From positions 1,736,001-1,800,000 of the forward strand of contig NZ_CP132387.1 in assembly GCF_030758755.1 (NCBI RefSeq): 64,000 nucleotides of DNA, read 5' to 3'. The notes beneath the pieces were generated by a model. The model did not search any database, was not told the origin of the DNA, and saw nothing but the letters and a program-made list of their open reading frames with translations. The position numbers were made by a program, and so were the translations under genes. The stretch comes from Bartonella apihabitans (GTDB taxonomy: Bacteria; Pseudomonadota; Alphaproteobacteria; Rhizobiales; Rhizobiaceae). Below, piece by piece: positions 28,744 to 37,949 of the stretch (position 1 is the first letter of the stretch; each line of letters opens with the position of its first letter).

Positions 28744-29336
28744 TCTTCGCTTTTTCCCCTTCTTTCACCCTAGCGATTTATGCCAAAACTTAAGACAAAA
28801 GCAATGTTAGGATGTGGTTTTCCCCTTTTTGCAACCGCTATTTGTGTGATGTGTTTGTTTGTCTATTGTTTCAAACTTTCGCAAAAATGAGGAAAGGAAA
28901 GACAAGGCTGCGGTTTGGTGGCAAAAAGCTTGAAAGGTCGAGGAAAAAGCCACGCCAGTTTTTACGAAAATAATTTTTAAAATTTCCGATTATTTTTTTC
29001 TTGCAAAAATGTGTCACTAAATATTAACTGACAAATACGGCACAACAAGAATTGTAACTATTGTTTAGTTGACGTTTATACATTTAAAAATTGGCTTATG
29101 ACTTTAAGAATTTTTAAGTATGCGATTTTTGTGTAATTTAGTTTTCGTTTAAAAATTATTATTTTGAAATACCGAATTTTATTCATGAATATTTCTATTG
29201 TCTGATCAAAGCGTCTTTGCATGCTTTCAAAAAATCCGGATGAAATAGTTTGAGCCCCAAAAATGTGTTGCAGATGCTTTCAAGCTCATAGCGCATTTAA
29301 CAGTAAAAATTTTTATCCTTGAAAAGGAAAAGGGAC
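28744..29336. other. AT-rich intergenic region before the packaging genes
   Basis: Nearly 600 bases without a supported gene. It is very AT-rich between 28,970 and 29,220. It probably contains the promoter of the leftward membrane gene and the late promoter of the rightward packaging run. Confidence 0.45.
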
Positions 29337-30071
29337 GTGGTCGGAACCAAAAAGCTAACACACCCTGAAACAGCAAAATCCGTGAAAAAAACCGTCGTTA
29401 AAAGAGTGCGCCAACAAAAAATAGGCGCGCCTTTAACGGAAAAAATTGGAAAAGAAACTGTGCAGGATAGTGATGGGTTCGAGGAAAAGGCAGCACGTTC
29501 GAGAGTGAGGCGTGAAAAGGAAATTAAGCAGCAAGTGCTTGGCAACGATAAGCTAACTGCGCATTCAAGCGGAGCAGTTGAAACAAAAACCGTGCAGGAT
29601 GAGGATGATGCCGAGGGAAAATTGCCGCTAGAGAGTAATGCAGTTTTGAAAACAAAGCCGACCGAAAAAAGTGTGACAAAGAAGGCCGCGCAAAAAAAAC
29701 GGGAAGCCGTGGGAGAAAAGAAGGCTTCCGGAATTTTGAAAGAGGCTATTTTAAAAGCTGCAATAAAAGCCGGTAACCAATTGGGAGAAGACGGGCTTGT
29801 TTCCTATCTTGAAGCACAGGCTTTAAAAAATGCTTCTTCCTTTTTGACACTGCTTGGCAAAGTATTGCCTGCCGAGCTTAATGCAGAAGGACAAGAATTA
29901 AAAACCGTAACAAAAATCGAACTGGTTGCTTTATCTCCGTCACCGAAAGATTTGACAGTTGCAAAAGCACCAGCCGGAAAAAAGCGCATGACTTCTAAAA
30001 AGCGCCCTGCTGGACACCAGGAACTTGGGATAAATCAGGAACTTTCGGAAATCCTTAAAAAAGATGATTGA
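29337..30071 (+). CDS. Putative terminase small subunit
   Basis: A 244-residue protein. The first two thirds are a lysine-rich, low-complexity stretch; the C-terminal part GNQLGEDGLVSYLEAQALKN followed by SSFLTLLGKVLPAEL matches the conserved tail of phage small terminase-type proteins that precede TerL in many proteobacterial prophages. GTG 29337 is favoured, preceded by AAAAGGAAAAGGG; a TTG at 29319 is possible. It would recognise the packaging site on phage DNA. The DNA-binding domain is not evident, so the call is moderate. It overlaps the next small gene. Confidence 0.55.
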   Translation: MVGTKKLTHPETAKSVKKTVVKRVRQQKIGAPLTEKIGKETVQDSDGFEEKAARSRVRREKEIKQQVLGNDKLTAHSSGAVETKTVQDEDDAEGKLPLESNAVLKTKPTEKSVTKKAAQKKREAVGEKKASGILKEAILKAAIKAGNQLGEDGLVSYLEAQALKNASSFLTLLGKVLPAELNAEGQELKTVTKIELVALSPSPKDLTVAKAPAGKKRMTSKKRPAGHQELGINQELSEILKKDD

Positions 30072-30216
30072 AGAACCTCCGGTGAAAAGGCTTTTAAAAA
30101 AGCGAACCGGTTTTGCAATTGTTCAACGAATTTGTTTTCGATGCGAAATGAAGAGAGAGTTTTACTGTTTTTCATGTCTCGAAAATTATTTCAAAAAAAC
30201 GTCGTGCCCGTTTTGA
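30064..30216 (+). CDS. 50-residue zinc-ribbon-like protein coupled to the small terminase gene
   Basis: This short gene starts at an ATG that overlaps the preceding stop (ATGATTGA), implying coupled translation. It encodes a basic N-terminus followed by ICFRCEMKREFYCFSCLE, that is two CxxC knuckles (Cys24/Cys27 and Cys35/Cys38) seven residues apart, plus a late Cys48. The pattern suggests a zinc ribbon that binds nucleic acid or a phage protein. No family recognised. Confidence 0.5.
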   Translation: MIEEPPVKRLLKKRTGFAIVQRICFRCEMKREFYCFSCLENYFKKTSCPF

Positions 30217-30495
30217 GATAGTGGGCTTTTTGAAATGGCGGGCTTTTTAAAAAGCTTGATGTGCTGCCTTTCTTATATTGGCCTTATCGTGATGGGATCT
30301 TTTATTACCTGAAAGCGTGGTTCTTTGCGGGTGGCAATGCTTGTTTAAAACAAGCGTTTTTCCTTTCATATCCGTCAAGGTGGTGAGAGCGGTTTTTAAA
30401 ACCGTTTTTTAAGCTTTTTTAGGCTTCCGGATTTGGTTTGGAACGTAGCAAACGTCTTGTCCGGTTTTTTCTCCCCTGTGGTTTTGTGGTGTTTC

Positions 30496-31821
30496 ATGAC
30501 AACAGAAAAAATAGAATTGCCGGAAAAGCTCATTACCCTTTTCGACGGGCCTGCCGATGTCAGGGCGGCCTATGGTGGGCGCGGTTCGGGAAAAACCCGT
30601 TCCTTTGCCACAATGAGCGCAGTGGTGGGCTATTGTTTGGGAAAAAGAGGAATTCGCGGCATTATTCTTTGTGCCCGCCAGTTCCAGAACTCGCTGGCCG
30701 ACAGCTCACTTGAAGAAATCAAAAGGGCTATTGCCGATTATCCGTTTTTACAAAATTACTATACCATTGGTGAAACCTATATACGCTCGAAAGACGGGCG
30801 CATTACTTATGCCTTTTCCGGTCTTGACCGGAATATTGCCAGTATCAAATCGAAGGGGCGGCTGCTTCTCTGTTGGGTGGATGAAGCCGAACCTGTGACC
30901 TCCCACGCATGGAACACATTGATACCGACTTTGCGCGAAGAAGGTGACGGTTGGAACACCGAACTCTGGGTAACATGGAACCCGCTCAGAAAAGAGGCAG
31001 CCGTTGAAAAGCGTTTTCGCGACAGTAAAAATGTGCGTATCAAATCTGTTCAACTGAATTGGCGTGATAATCCGAGATTTCCCGATCTGTTAAACCGCGC
31101 CCGCCTTGATGATTTGAAGAACCGGCCGGAAAGTTATGACCACATATGGGAGGGTGGATTTCTTGCCCAGATGGAGGGAGCCTATTTTGCAACCGGTCTT
31201 GCAATTGCCAAAGAAGAAGGGCGCATTTCCAACGTTCCGGCGGACCCGTTAATGACGTTTCAAGCTTTTTTCGACATTGGGGGAACAGGTGCCAGAGCTG
31301 ATGCAACCGCTATCTGGATTGCGCAATTTATCGGAAAAGAAATCCGCGTTCTTGATTATTATGAAGCGCAAGGGCAGCCTTTGAGTGCCCATATCAACTG
31401 GTTGCGCGAAAAAGGTTACGAACAGGCAAGAATTACATTGCCGCATGATGGTGCAACCAAAGATCGCGTGCGGGATGTGAGTTTTGAAAGTGCGCTTCAA
31501 CAAGCCGGTTTCGAGGTGGACATTATTCCCAATCAGGGAAAAGGGGCGGCACGCGCCCGCATTGAAGCGGCAAGACGGCTTTTCCCCTCTATCTGGTTTA
31601 ATGAAAAAACCACAGAAGCAGGACGCGATGCTTTGGGCTGGTATCACGAAAAGCGTGACGACAAACGCGATATAGGACTGGGGCCGGAACATGACTGGGC
31701 AAGCCACGGGGCTGATGCTTTCGGCCTGATGTGTATAGCCTATGAAGCACCAAAAATTTCTAAAAACCGGCAGCGCAATTTCATGAGACATGATTTCAAT
31801 ACGTCATGGATGGCGGGATAA
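30496..31821 (+). CDS. terL: Terminase large subunit
   Basis: The packaging motor and headful nuclease, 441 residues from ATG 30496. Walker A is GGRGSGKT (residues 27-34), Walker B LLLCWVDEAEP, coupling motif VTWNPL, then the RNase H-like nuclease with AFFDIGGTGARADATAIW as the first acidic motif and DWASHGADAFGLM near the C-terminus. Length is typical. RBS is weak, and an upstream in-frame start would add non-conserved residues. First clearly conserved gene of the morphogenesis run. Confidence 0.93.
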   Translation: MTTEKIELPEKLITLFDGPADVRAAYGGRGSGKTRSFATMSAVVGYCLGKRGIRGIILCARQFQNSLADSSLEEIKRAIADYPFLQNYYTIGETYIRSKDGRITYAFSGLDRNIASIKSKGRLLLCWVDEAEPVTSHAWNTLIPTLREEGDGWNTELWVTWNPLRKEAAVEKRFRDSKNVRIKSVQLNWRDNPRFPDLLNRARLDDLKNRPESYDHIWEGGFLAQMEGAYFATGLAIAKEEGRISNVPADPLMTFQAFFDIGGTGARADATAIWIAQFIGKEIRVLDYYEAQGQPLSAHINWLREKGYEQARITLPHDGATKDRVRDVSFESALQQAGFEVDIIPNQGKGAARARIEAARRLFPSIWFNEKTTEAGRDALGWYHEKRDDKRDIGLGPEHDWASHGADAFGLMCIAYEAPKISKNRQRNFMRHDFNTSWMAG

Positions 31822-32066
31822 CAAAAAGCAAAATTGTCGACCGTTGAACCGGATGCGCAATGTGGCGGCTTTTGTTTTTCCGGCAATGGCGTTTGTTTTA
31901 TGTGACCTGACCTTCTTGTTTCTTTATGACGGTTGCCTTGTGCTTGCCCGCCCTACCCGCTTGCGCGTTTCCTTTTTTCATTTTTGGGCTTTTCGGCTTT
32001 TCAGAATTGAACTTTCAAGTTGTGCGGGCGGCTCTAACCAATTTTAACTAATAATTTTACGGGCTG

Positions 32067-34148
32067 ATGATGATGCTAGAAAACGAGACTTTAGAACATG
32101 GTTCTTCCACGCAGTTTGACAGTGCAAAAAGAGATATTCTTTTCCAGTCATTGCTGAAGCTTTTCCGGCAGGATATGGCGCATGTTGCCGAATGGCGCAA
32201 AAATGCCCGCGAAGACTATGCCTTTTATAATGGTGAACAGTGGGAAGCCCAAGACAAGGCGGCGCTTTTCGAGCAAAAACGCCCTGTTATGACGTTCAAC
32301 CGCATTGCGCCGCTTGTCAATGCCGTTATCGGCTCGGAGCGCAACAATAAACGCGAAGTGCAATTCATACCGCGTGAAATCGGAGATGCGAGAGCCAATG
32401 AAATATTGACGGGTGCGGCCGAATGGTTTCGCGATCAGGCGGAAGCGGAATATGAGGATTCGGAAGCTTTTACCGATACCGTCATTTGCGGCATGGGGTG
32501 GACAGATACACGCCTTGACTTTGACGATGATGAAGCGGGTAAACCTGTTGTTTGCCGACTTGACCCGTTAAAAATGGTGTGGGATGCCTCGGCGGTGAAA
32601 GCCAATCTGGTGGATGCGGAGCGCCTCTGGTATATTGACGAAAAGCCGCTTGCCGAAGCGCGTCGCATGTTTCCCGATATTGACCCGTCATTGCTTGATG
32701 CGCGTTGGGCAAAAAATGGTGTTTTTGACAGTGGCGAACCTCTTTCCCATGTGAATTCCGACACATTCTATGGTGAAGACCTGACGGGTGTTTCGGAGAG
32801 GCAAGGCTTGGGGCTTTCTTCCGCTTCCAGTTCTCTGGTGACGCTTGTCGAATGCCGCTGGTTCGAGCGTGAGGCTTTTTACAAGGTTTTTGACCCGCTG
32901 ACGGGTGAAACACAGGATTATTCGCTTCGCGACTATGAAGAGAAAAAGAAAATTTCGCCTGAAATACAATCGGTAAGGCTTACAAGAAAGATTGTGAAAA
33001 GGGCTTTTCTGGGCGAGGTTTTGCTTGCCGAACCCGATCAGCCGATGGTGCTGAACGGGCAACTTGGTTGGGAATGCATTACCGGCTATTTCGACAAGAT
33101 GAAAAAGCATTATTATGGCATTGTGCGCCCCACAAAAGACCCGCAGCGCTGGGCGAACAAATTTTTCAGCCAGGTGATGTATCTTTTAAACAGCCAATCG
33201 AAGGGCGGCATTCTTGCCGAACGCGGTGCTTTTGATGATGACAGGCAGGCAGAAGAAAGCTGGGCGCGCGCCGATGCCATTACCTGGACAAAACAGAATG
33301 CGCTAGCCGGACAAAATGCCCGCATTCAACCCAAACCCGTGGCACAATTTCCGGTGGGTTTTTTCCAGCTTTTCAATGAAGCCAAAGAAGCAATTTCCGA
33401 TGTAACGGGCTTATCTTCCGAATTTATCGGCACGAGAGAAGTAAACCAGCCCGGTGTTCTGGAAAGCCAGCGCCGGCAATCTTCTTTGAATTTGCTTGCC
33501 TCGCTTTTTGATGCGCTGCGCCGTTATCGGAAAAGACAGGGGCAAATTATGCTTTACCTCATACAGAACTATCTTTCCGATGGAAGGCTTATCCGCATTG
33601 TGGGGGATGACAACAAGAAATATGTGCCTTTGACACATGAAGCGGTCGCCAATCGCCAATATGACATTATTGTTGATGATGCACCGACAAGCCCTAATGA
33701 AAAAGAACGGACATTTGCGATTATTCAACAAATGTTGCCGATGTTAAAAGATTATCTCACACCGGAAATCGGGCTGGAAATTCTGCGCTATTCGCCGCTT
33801 CCTGCCTCGCTTGTTGAAAAATGGACAGCCAAGGCACAAGAAGCGGCTCAACAAAAAGCAGAACAGGAAATGGCCAGAGAACAGATGACGAGCCAAGAAG
33901 CGGCAACGGAAAGAAATGCAGTGCCGGAACAGTCAACAGGGCAACAGGCCGAGCAATTGAAGTTGCAAGCCTTGGCAAACGAGCTTGATATGAAAGCAAA
34001 AGCCCGTGAACTCGACCTTAATGCCAAAGCGGCCGATCTTATTTTAAAAAATCAGAAAACACGGCTTGAGACCGAAACAGCCAAAAACCGCGCACTCATT
34101 GAACAATTGAAAATTGAACAATCGCAAACGGGGCGAGCCAATTCCTGA
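32067..34148 (+). CDS. Portal protein (P22-like)
   Basis: The dodecameric portal at the capsid vertex, 693 residues, the long form seen in P22-like podoviruses. It shows RPVMTFNRIAPLVNAVIGSERNNKREV, a WFRDQAEAEYEDSEAFTDTVICGMGW segment and VTGLSSEFIGTREVNQPGVLESQRRQ, common in this portal family. The last 150 residues are a glutamine/alanine-rich coiled coil, as in P22 gp1. It starts with three ATGs in a row, so the exact first codon is ambiguous. A short gene-free gap of 245 bases precedes it. Confidence 0.92.
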   Translation: MMMLENETLEHGSSTQFDSAKRDILFQSLLKLFRQDMAHVAEWRKNAREDYAFYNGEQWEAQDKAALFEQKRPVMTFNRIAPLVNAVIGSERNNKREVQFIPREIGDARANEILTGAAEWFRDQAEAEYEDSEAFTDTVICGMGWTDTRLDFDDDEAGKPVVCRLDPLKMVWDASAVKANLVDAERLWYIDEKPLAEARRMFPDIDPSLLDARWAKNGVFDSGEPLSHVNSDTFYGEDLTGVSERQGLGLSSASSSLVTLVECRWFEREAFYKVFDPLTGETQDYSLRDYEEKKKISPEIQSVRLTRKIVKRAFLGEVLLAEPDQPMVLNGQLGWECITGYFDKMKKHYYGIVRPTKDPQRWANKFFSQVMYLLNSQSKGGILAERGAFDDDRQAEESWARADAITWTKQNALAGQNARIQPKPVAQFPVGFFQLFNEAKEAISDVTGLSSEFIGTREVNQPGVLESQRRQSSLNLLASLFDALRRYRKRQGQIMLYLIQNYLSDGRLIRIVGDDNKKYVPLTHEAVANRQYDIIVDDAPTSPNEKERTFAIIQQMLPMLKDYLTPEIGLEILRYSPLPASLVEKWTAKAQEAAQQKAEQEMAREQMTSQEAATERNAVPEQSTGQQAEQLKLQALANELDMKAKARELDLNAKAADLILKNQKTRLETETAKNRALIEQLKIEQSQTGRANS

Positions 34149-34345
34149 AACAGGCTACTCACAAAGCTTGGATAAGATGGTTTTTCAAATTTGGCAAAGC
34201 GGCAATTCAGATTGTCGCTGATTTTTTAACTCCCGCAATCGCAACTTTTGTCTTTCCTGCCGGATGAACCGGCTTCGCCTCAAGCATCGGCGTTTTGATG
34301 CTCTGCTGCCTGTTTTTTTAAAGGGCATGTTTAAAGGATAAATTT

Positions 34346-35344
34346 ATGGATATTGCACCCGAATTTTCACCGGAAGAACAGGATGTTCTTGGCCACCCGA
34401 ATACCGACAATAACGGATTTGATGATGAGACCGCTTTACCGGAAAATTTTTCCGACAGTAATACTATGACCGAACCTTCCGAAAGTCAGGAAGGGGAACA
34501 TGAAAAACCGGTAGCAGAAGAAGAAGATGAAAGAACTGCAAAAGCGCGAAATCACATGGTTCCGCATGGTGCACTTCACGCCGAAAGGGAAGAACGCAAA
34601 AAAGCGCAGGCCGAGGCGGCAGAGGCAAAAGCCAAACTTGCCCGCATTGAAGAACGTTTCAAAATTGCACGTGAATTCACAGAAAATCATGCCGGAAGAG
34701 AGAGCTTCTCACCGTTAAAACAGCCACGACCAGAAGCGCCTGACCCGGAAAAAGATTTTGTCGGCTATGTCAAATGGATTGGCACGAAATTGCAAAACGA
34801 GGAAGCCGAAAGACAAAAGAGAGAAGCCGAAGAGCGGCAATTTATCGAAACCGCGAAAGAACAGGAAGTGGTGAAGGATTATTTTGCCACTTCTGTAACG
34901 GCACTCAAAGCCGAACTGCCGGATTTCGACGAGGCGGCCGATTTTCTTTATGAAGCACGGGTGAACCAGTTGAAAGCGCTGGCCGATGCCTACCCTGCTT
35001 TTAAAAATGCCGATGCGATCAATGCGCAGATTGGTAACGAGCTTGCGGCCATTGTCAAAGGTGCTTTGGAAAGCGGCACAAATCCCGCGCAAACAATTTA
35101 TAATTATGCAAAAAATATCGGCTTCAAGGCGAAATCCGCAACAGGATCTATGGCGGGAGGTGACATTGCCGCAATGCGCGCCAAAAAAAACGCTGCACGC
35201 ACGCTCACCGCATCAAACGGGCGCGCTATTGCTGACCCGTTGAGCCTTGAAGCCATAGATGCCATGAGCGACCGGCAATTTGCCGAATGGATTTCCAATC
35301 CGGGAAATGAAAGAGCCTTCAACATTCTGATGAAGGGCGAATAA
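34346..35344 (+). CDS. Capsid scaffolding protein
   Basis: A 332-residue, highly charged helical protein between portal and major capsid genes, the usual place of a scaffold in P22-type phages. Residues 85-125 and 150-180 are coiled-coil-like (KKAQAEAAEAKAKLARIEE, EEAERQKREAEERQF). The C-terminal part is basic and could bind the capsid protein. RBS AAAGGA is seven bases upstream. It has no catalytic motif; identification is by composition and synteny. Confidence 0.78.
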   Translation: MDIAPEFSPEEQDVLGHPNTDNNGFDDETALPENFSDSNTMTEPSESQEGEHEKPVAEEEDERTAKARNHMVPHGALHAEREERKKAQAEAAEAKAKLARIEERFKIAREFTENHAGRESFSPLKQPRPEAPDPEKDFVGYVKWIGTKLQNEEAERQKREAEERQFIETAKEQEVVKDYFATSVTALKAELPDFDEAADFLYEARVNQLKALADAYPAFKNADAINAQIGNELAAIVKGALESGTNPAQTIYNYAKNIGFKAKSATGSMAGGDIAAMRAKKNAARTLTASNGRAIADPLSLEAIDAMSDRQFAEWISNPGNERAFNILMKGE

Positions 35345-35637
35345 GCTTTTTGCAAAATAAGTTTTTTATAGGGAGCCTGTTTTTTAAAGCCCGATTTGAG
35401 ACACGAAGCTTCAAAAGCTTGTGCTTTAAAAACCACCGCTTGCAAAACTTCAGGCTTTCAAAACCTTGAGGCAAGTTTGTGCGGGTTTGTTTTAAAACTT
35501 GCAACTTTTTCTTTTGCGGATTTTCGTTTGAAATGGACGTTATCATTTTCACCCACCGGAGGTTTTCCGGTTTCGTTGGTTCGCTCGCGTTAAAGCGACA
35601 AAAAGCTTGAAAATCAATTGAATTTTAGGAGGCCATA

Positions 35638-36756
35638 ATGGCTATTACATCCATCGGGGTGAACGACCCTCTGGCTGTTCGTGCCTGGTCGAAGAAACTT
35701 GCCGTCGAAGTATCGAAAGCTACCGAGATTGCGCCTTTGATCGGAAACGACACCAACAGCATTATCCAGCTTAAAGACGAAACCCAGAAAGGCGCGGGTG
35801 ATACTGTCCGTTTCGGCTTGCGCACCCAGTTGACGGGCGAAGGCGTTTCGGAAGGGGTTAAACTGGAGGGCAATGAAGAAGCCCTTTCAACCTTGAATGA
35901 TGCTGTTATCATCAATGAACTTGCCCATGCTGTGAGGGTGAAAAACGAGGGCACAATCGACCAGCAGCGCGTGCTTTTCGATTTGCGCAGCGAAGCCAAA
36001 GACGGTTTGACCGACTGGTATGCCGACCGTTTGTCGCTTATGTTTTTTACCCATGTTTGCGGCTATACCGCCACACAAATGAACTTTGAAGGGCGCACCA
36101 TTTCATTGTCGCCGGTGCATTACGGTTTTAACCAGCCGACAGCCCCGACCGACAAGCGCATTATTCGCCCGAATGGCAAAACCACTGACGAAAGCCTTGA
36201 TGAAAAAGATGTGTTCAATCTTTCGCTGGTTGATAAAGCGGTGGAGCGGGCAAAACTTGCCAATCCGCGTTTGCGCCCTGTGCGTGTCGAGGGGGACAGC
36301 GTTTATGTGCTTTACCTGCACCCGACACAGGTGACGGCATTGCGCACCAACACGGCAACCGGCCAATGGCTTGATATTCAAAAAGCGGCCTATCAGGGTT
36401 CGCGCGCCAAAAACCCGATTTTTGACGGCTCGCTCGGCATGTATAACGGGGTGGTTCTGCGTGAAGCCGAACATATTACCGAAGGTGTCAATTCTGCCGA
36501 CCCGACCACGCCTGTTTCAAACACCCGCCGTGCGGTGCTTTTGGGTGCACAGGCTTCCATCGTCGCTTTCGGCAAGGACCGTGGACCAACGCGCTATAAA
36601 CTGGTTGAAGAATTTTTCGACTATGAACGCGAACTCGGCGTTGCGGCAAAAACTCTGATCGGTATGAAGAAAACAAACTTCAAACTGAAAGACAGCACGA
36701 TCGGCGAACAGGATTTCGCAACCATCGTCATTTCAACCTATGCCGAGCCGCTTTGA
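35638..36756 (+). CDS. Major capsid protein, N4-gp56 family
   Basis: The HK97-fold shell protein, 372 residues. It shows the N4-gp56 family opening (VRAWSKKLAVEVSKATEIAPLIG), the KGAGDTVRFGLRTQLTGEGVSEG element and DWYADRLSLMFFTHVCG. The ribosome site AGGAGG is perfect, in line with high expression. It follows the scaffold after about 290 gene-free bases. Assembly: capsid with the portal and scaffold encoded upstream. Confidence 0.92.
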   Translation: MAITSIGVNDPLAVRAWSKKLAVEVSKATEIAPLIGNDTNSIIQLKDETQKGAGDTVRFGLRTQLTGEGVSEGVKLEGNEEALSTLNDAVIINELAHAVRVKNEGTIDQQRVLFDLRSEAKDGLTDWYADRLSLMFFTHVCGYTATQMNFEGRTISLSPVHYGFNQPTAPTDKRIIRPNGKTTDESLDEKDVFNLSLVDKAVERAKLANPRLRPVRVEGDSVYVLYLHPTQVTALRTNTATGQWLDIQKAAYQGSRAKNPIFDGSLGMYNGVVLREAEHITEGVNSADPTTPVSNTRRAVLLGAQASIVAFGKDRGPTRYKLVEEFFDYERELGVAAKTLIGMKKTNFKLKDSTIGEQDFATIVISTYAEPL

Positions 36757-36886
36757 GAACGGCATTTGAAACAACAGAAAAAGGGGCAAGTGCTCCTTTT
36801 TCTTCTTGTTCGACGAGCTGTTTAAAGCGCGATTTTCCCCTTTCCGTGTTTTTTAAAAAACCGGTGATTTTGTCAGAGATGAAAAA

Positions 36887-37249
36887 ATGACCCATGCTTA
36901 TTCTATAGACATGCCTTCAAGCGATGATACCGACTGGATATTGATGGATTTCAATGAGCCTGCGGCAAAAAGCGGGAAGGTGCGAGATATAAATGTGCGA
37001 GATAAAAAGGCCGCGCCCTTGTCCCGAAAGCCGGTGAAAAAAGCGAGAGTGAAAAAACCGCAAGCGGAAACCGGAAGCACATCTCGGAACACTTCGGAAA
37101 AAGCCGGGAAATTGAAAGCCGCGCCTTCCATACCGGCGCAAGCAACAACAACGCAATCAACAGCCGCCAATTTGAAGACCGCAAGCGGAAAGAAGCGGCG
37201 GAGAACACGCAACCCGAACTCGAAGAAAAACCGGAAAACAAAGGTTTAA
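36887..37249 (+). CDS. Basic low-complexity phage protein
   Basis: A 120-residue protein with a short acidic N-terminus (SSDDTDWILMDF) followed by a lysine/arginine/serine-rich, disordered tail ending in KKRRRTRNPNSKKNRKTK. It lies between capsid and adaptor genes and ends four bases before the next ATG, so it is part of the operon. Possibly a capsid-associated or DNA-condensing protein. No family recognised. Confidence 0.55.
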   Translation: MTHAYSIDMPSSDDTDWILMDFNEPAAKSGKVRDINVRDKKAAPLSRKPVKKARVKKPQAETGSTSRNTSEKAGKLKAAPSIPAQATTTQSTAANLKTASGKKRRRTRNPNSKKNRKTKV

Positions 37250-37253
37250 TATT

Positions 37254-37949
37254 ATGGCCATTATCATTACCACGACAGGGCCGATTACAAGTCTTCCCAC
37301 TTCTCTCCAGCCGAAAAACAAAAACTTTTCGGATATGATTGCCGTTATTCAGGATGAAATTGACGATACAACAAATGAATATTTCAGCCAGATTCAGGAA
37401 GCAATCTATTCGGCCATCCGCTTTTCAGCACGTGAGCCGCTTTATTTCAATGAAACGCGCGATATTACCTTTTTGACGACTAAAAATCAGGAATGGTATG
37501 GCGCAACAACCGAAAAGGCGATTGCAAGTGCGGCCGGTATCCGCTTTGTTTTTCTTGAAAAATCTCACGGAAACGCAAAAAGGCTTCGTCTTAATTCCCC
37601 GCAAGAACTTGAAAGCGCGAGTTCAGCCCATGGCGAACCTTATGCCTATTGTTATTTCGGGAAAAAACTGCGGCTCTTTCCCTGCCCTGACAAGGTTTAC
37701 AAAATAAGGCTGATGATCGAGCCCTACCGGCTTGAAGAAGTTTTGAAAGCCGATGAGGAATCCCCTTGGTTTCTCGATGCGTTCGACCTTATCAAAGCGC
37801 GGGCAAAATACGAGCTTTATAAAGATATTTTGAAAGATGCCGAAATGGCTCGAACAGCGTTTGCCGATTTTAACGAGCAGCTTTCAGCGCTTAAAGCGGA
37901 AACCTCGCGGCGCAATGGTAGCGGCAAAATCAAAGCAACGGTGTTTTAA
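37254..37949 (+). CDS. Head-tail adaptor (P22 gp4-like position)
   Basis: A 231-residue helical protein. The motifs DMIAVIQDEIDDTTNEYFSQIQEAIYSAIRFSAREPLYFNE and RLFPCPDKVYKIRLMIEPY resemble podoviral adaptor proteins that bind below the portal. It directly follows the small basic gene and abuts the gp10-like gene without a gap. Assignment is by weak motif and synteny. Confidence 0.68.
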   Translation: MAIIITTTGPITSLPTSLQPKNKNFSDMIAVIQDEIDDTTNEYFSQIQEAIYSAIRFSAREPLYFNETRDITFLTTKNQEWYGATTEKAIASAAGIRFVFLEKSHGNAKRLRLNSPQELESASSAHGEPYAYCYFGKKLRLFPCPDKVYKIRLMIEPYRLEEVLKADEESPWFLDAFDLIKARAKYELYKDILKDAEMARTAFADFNEQLSALKAETSRRNGSGKIKATVF

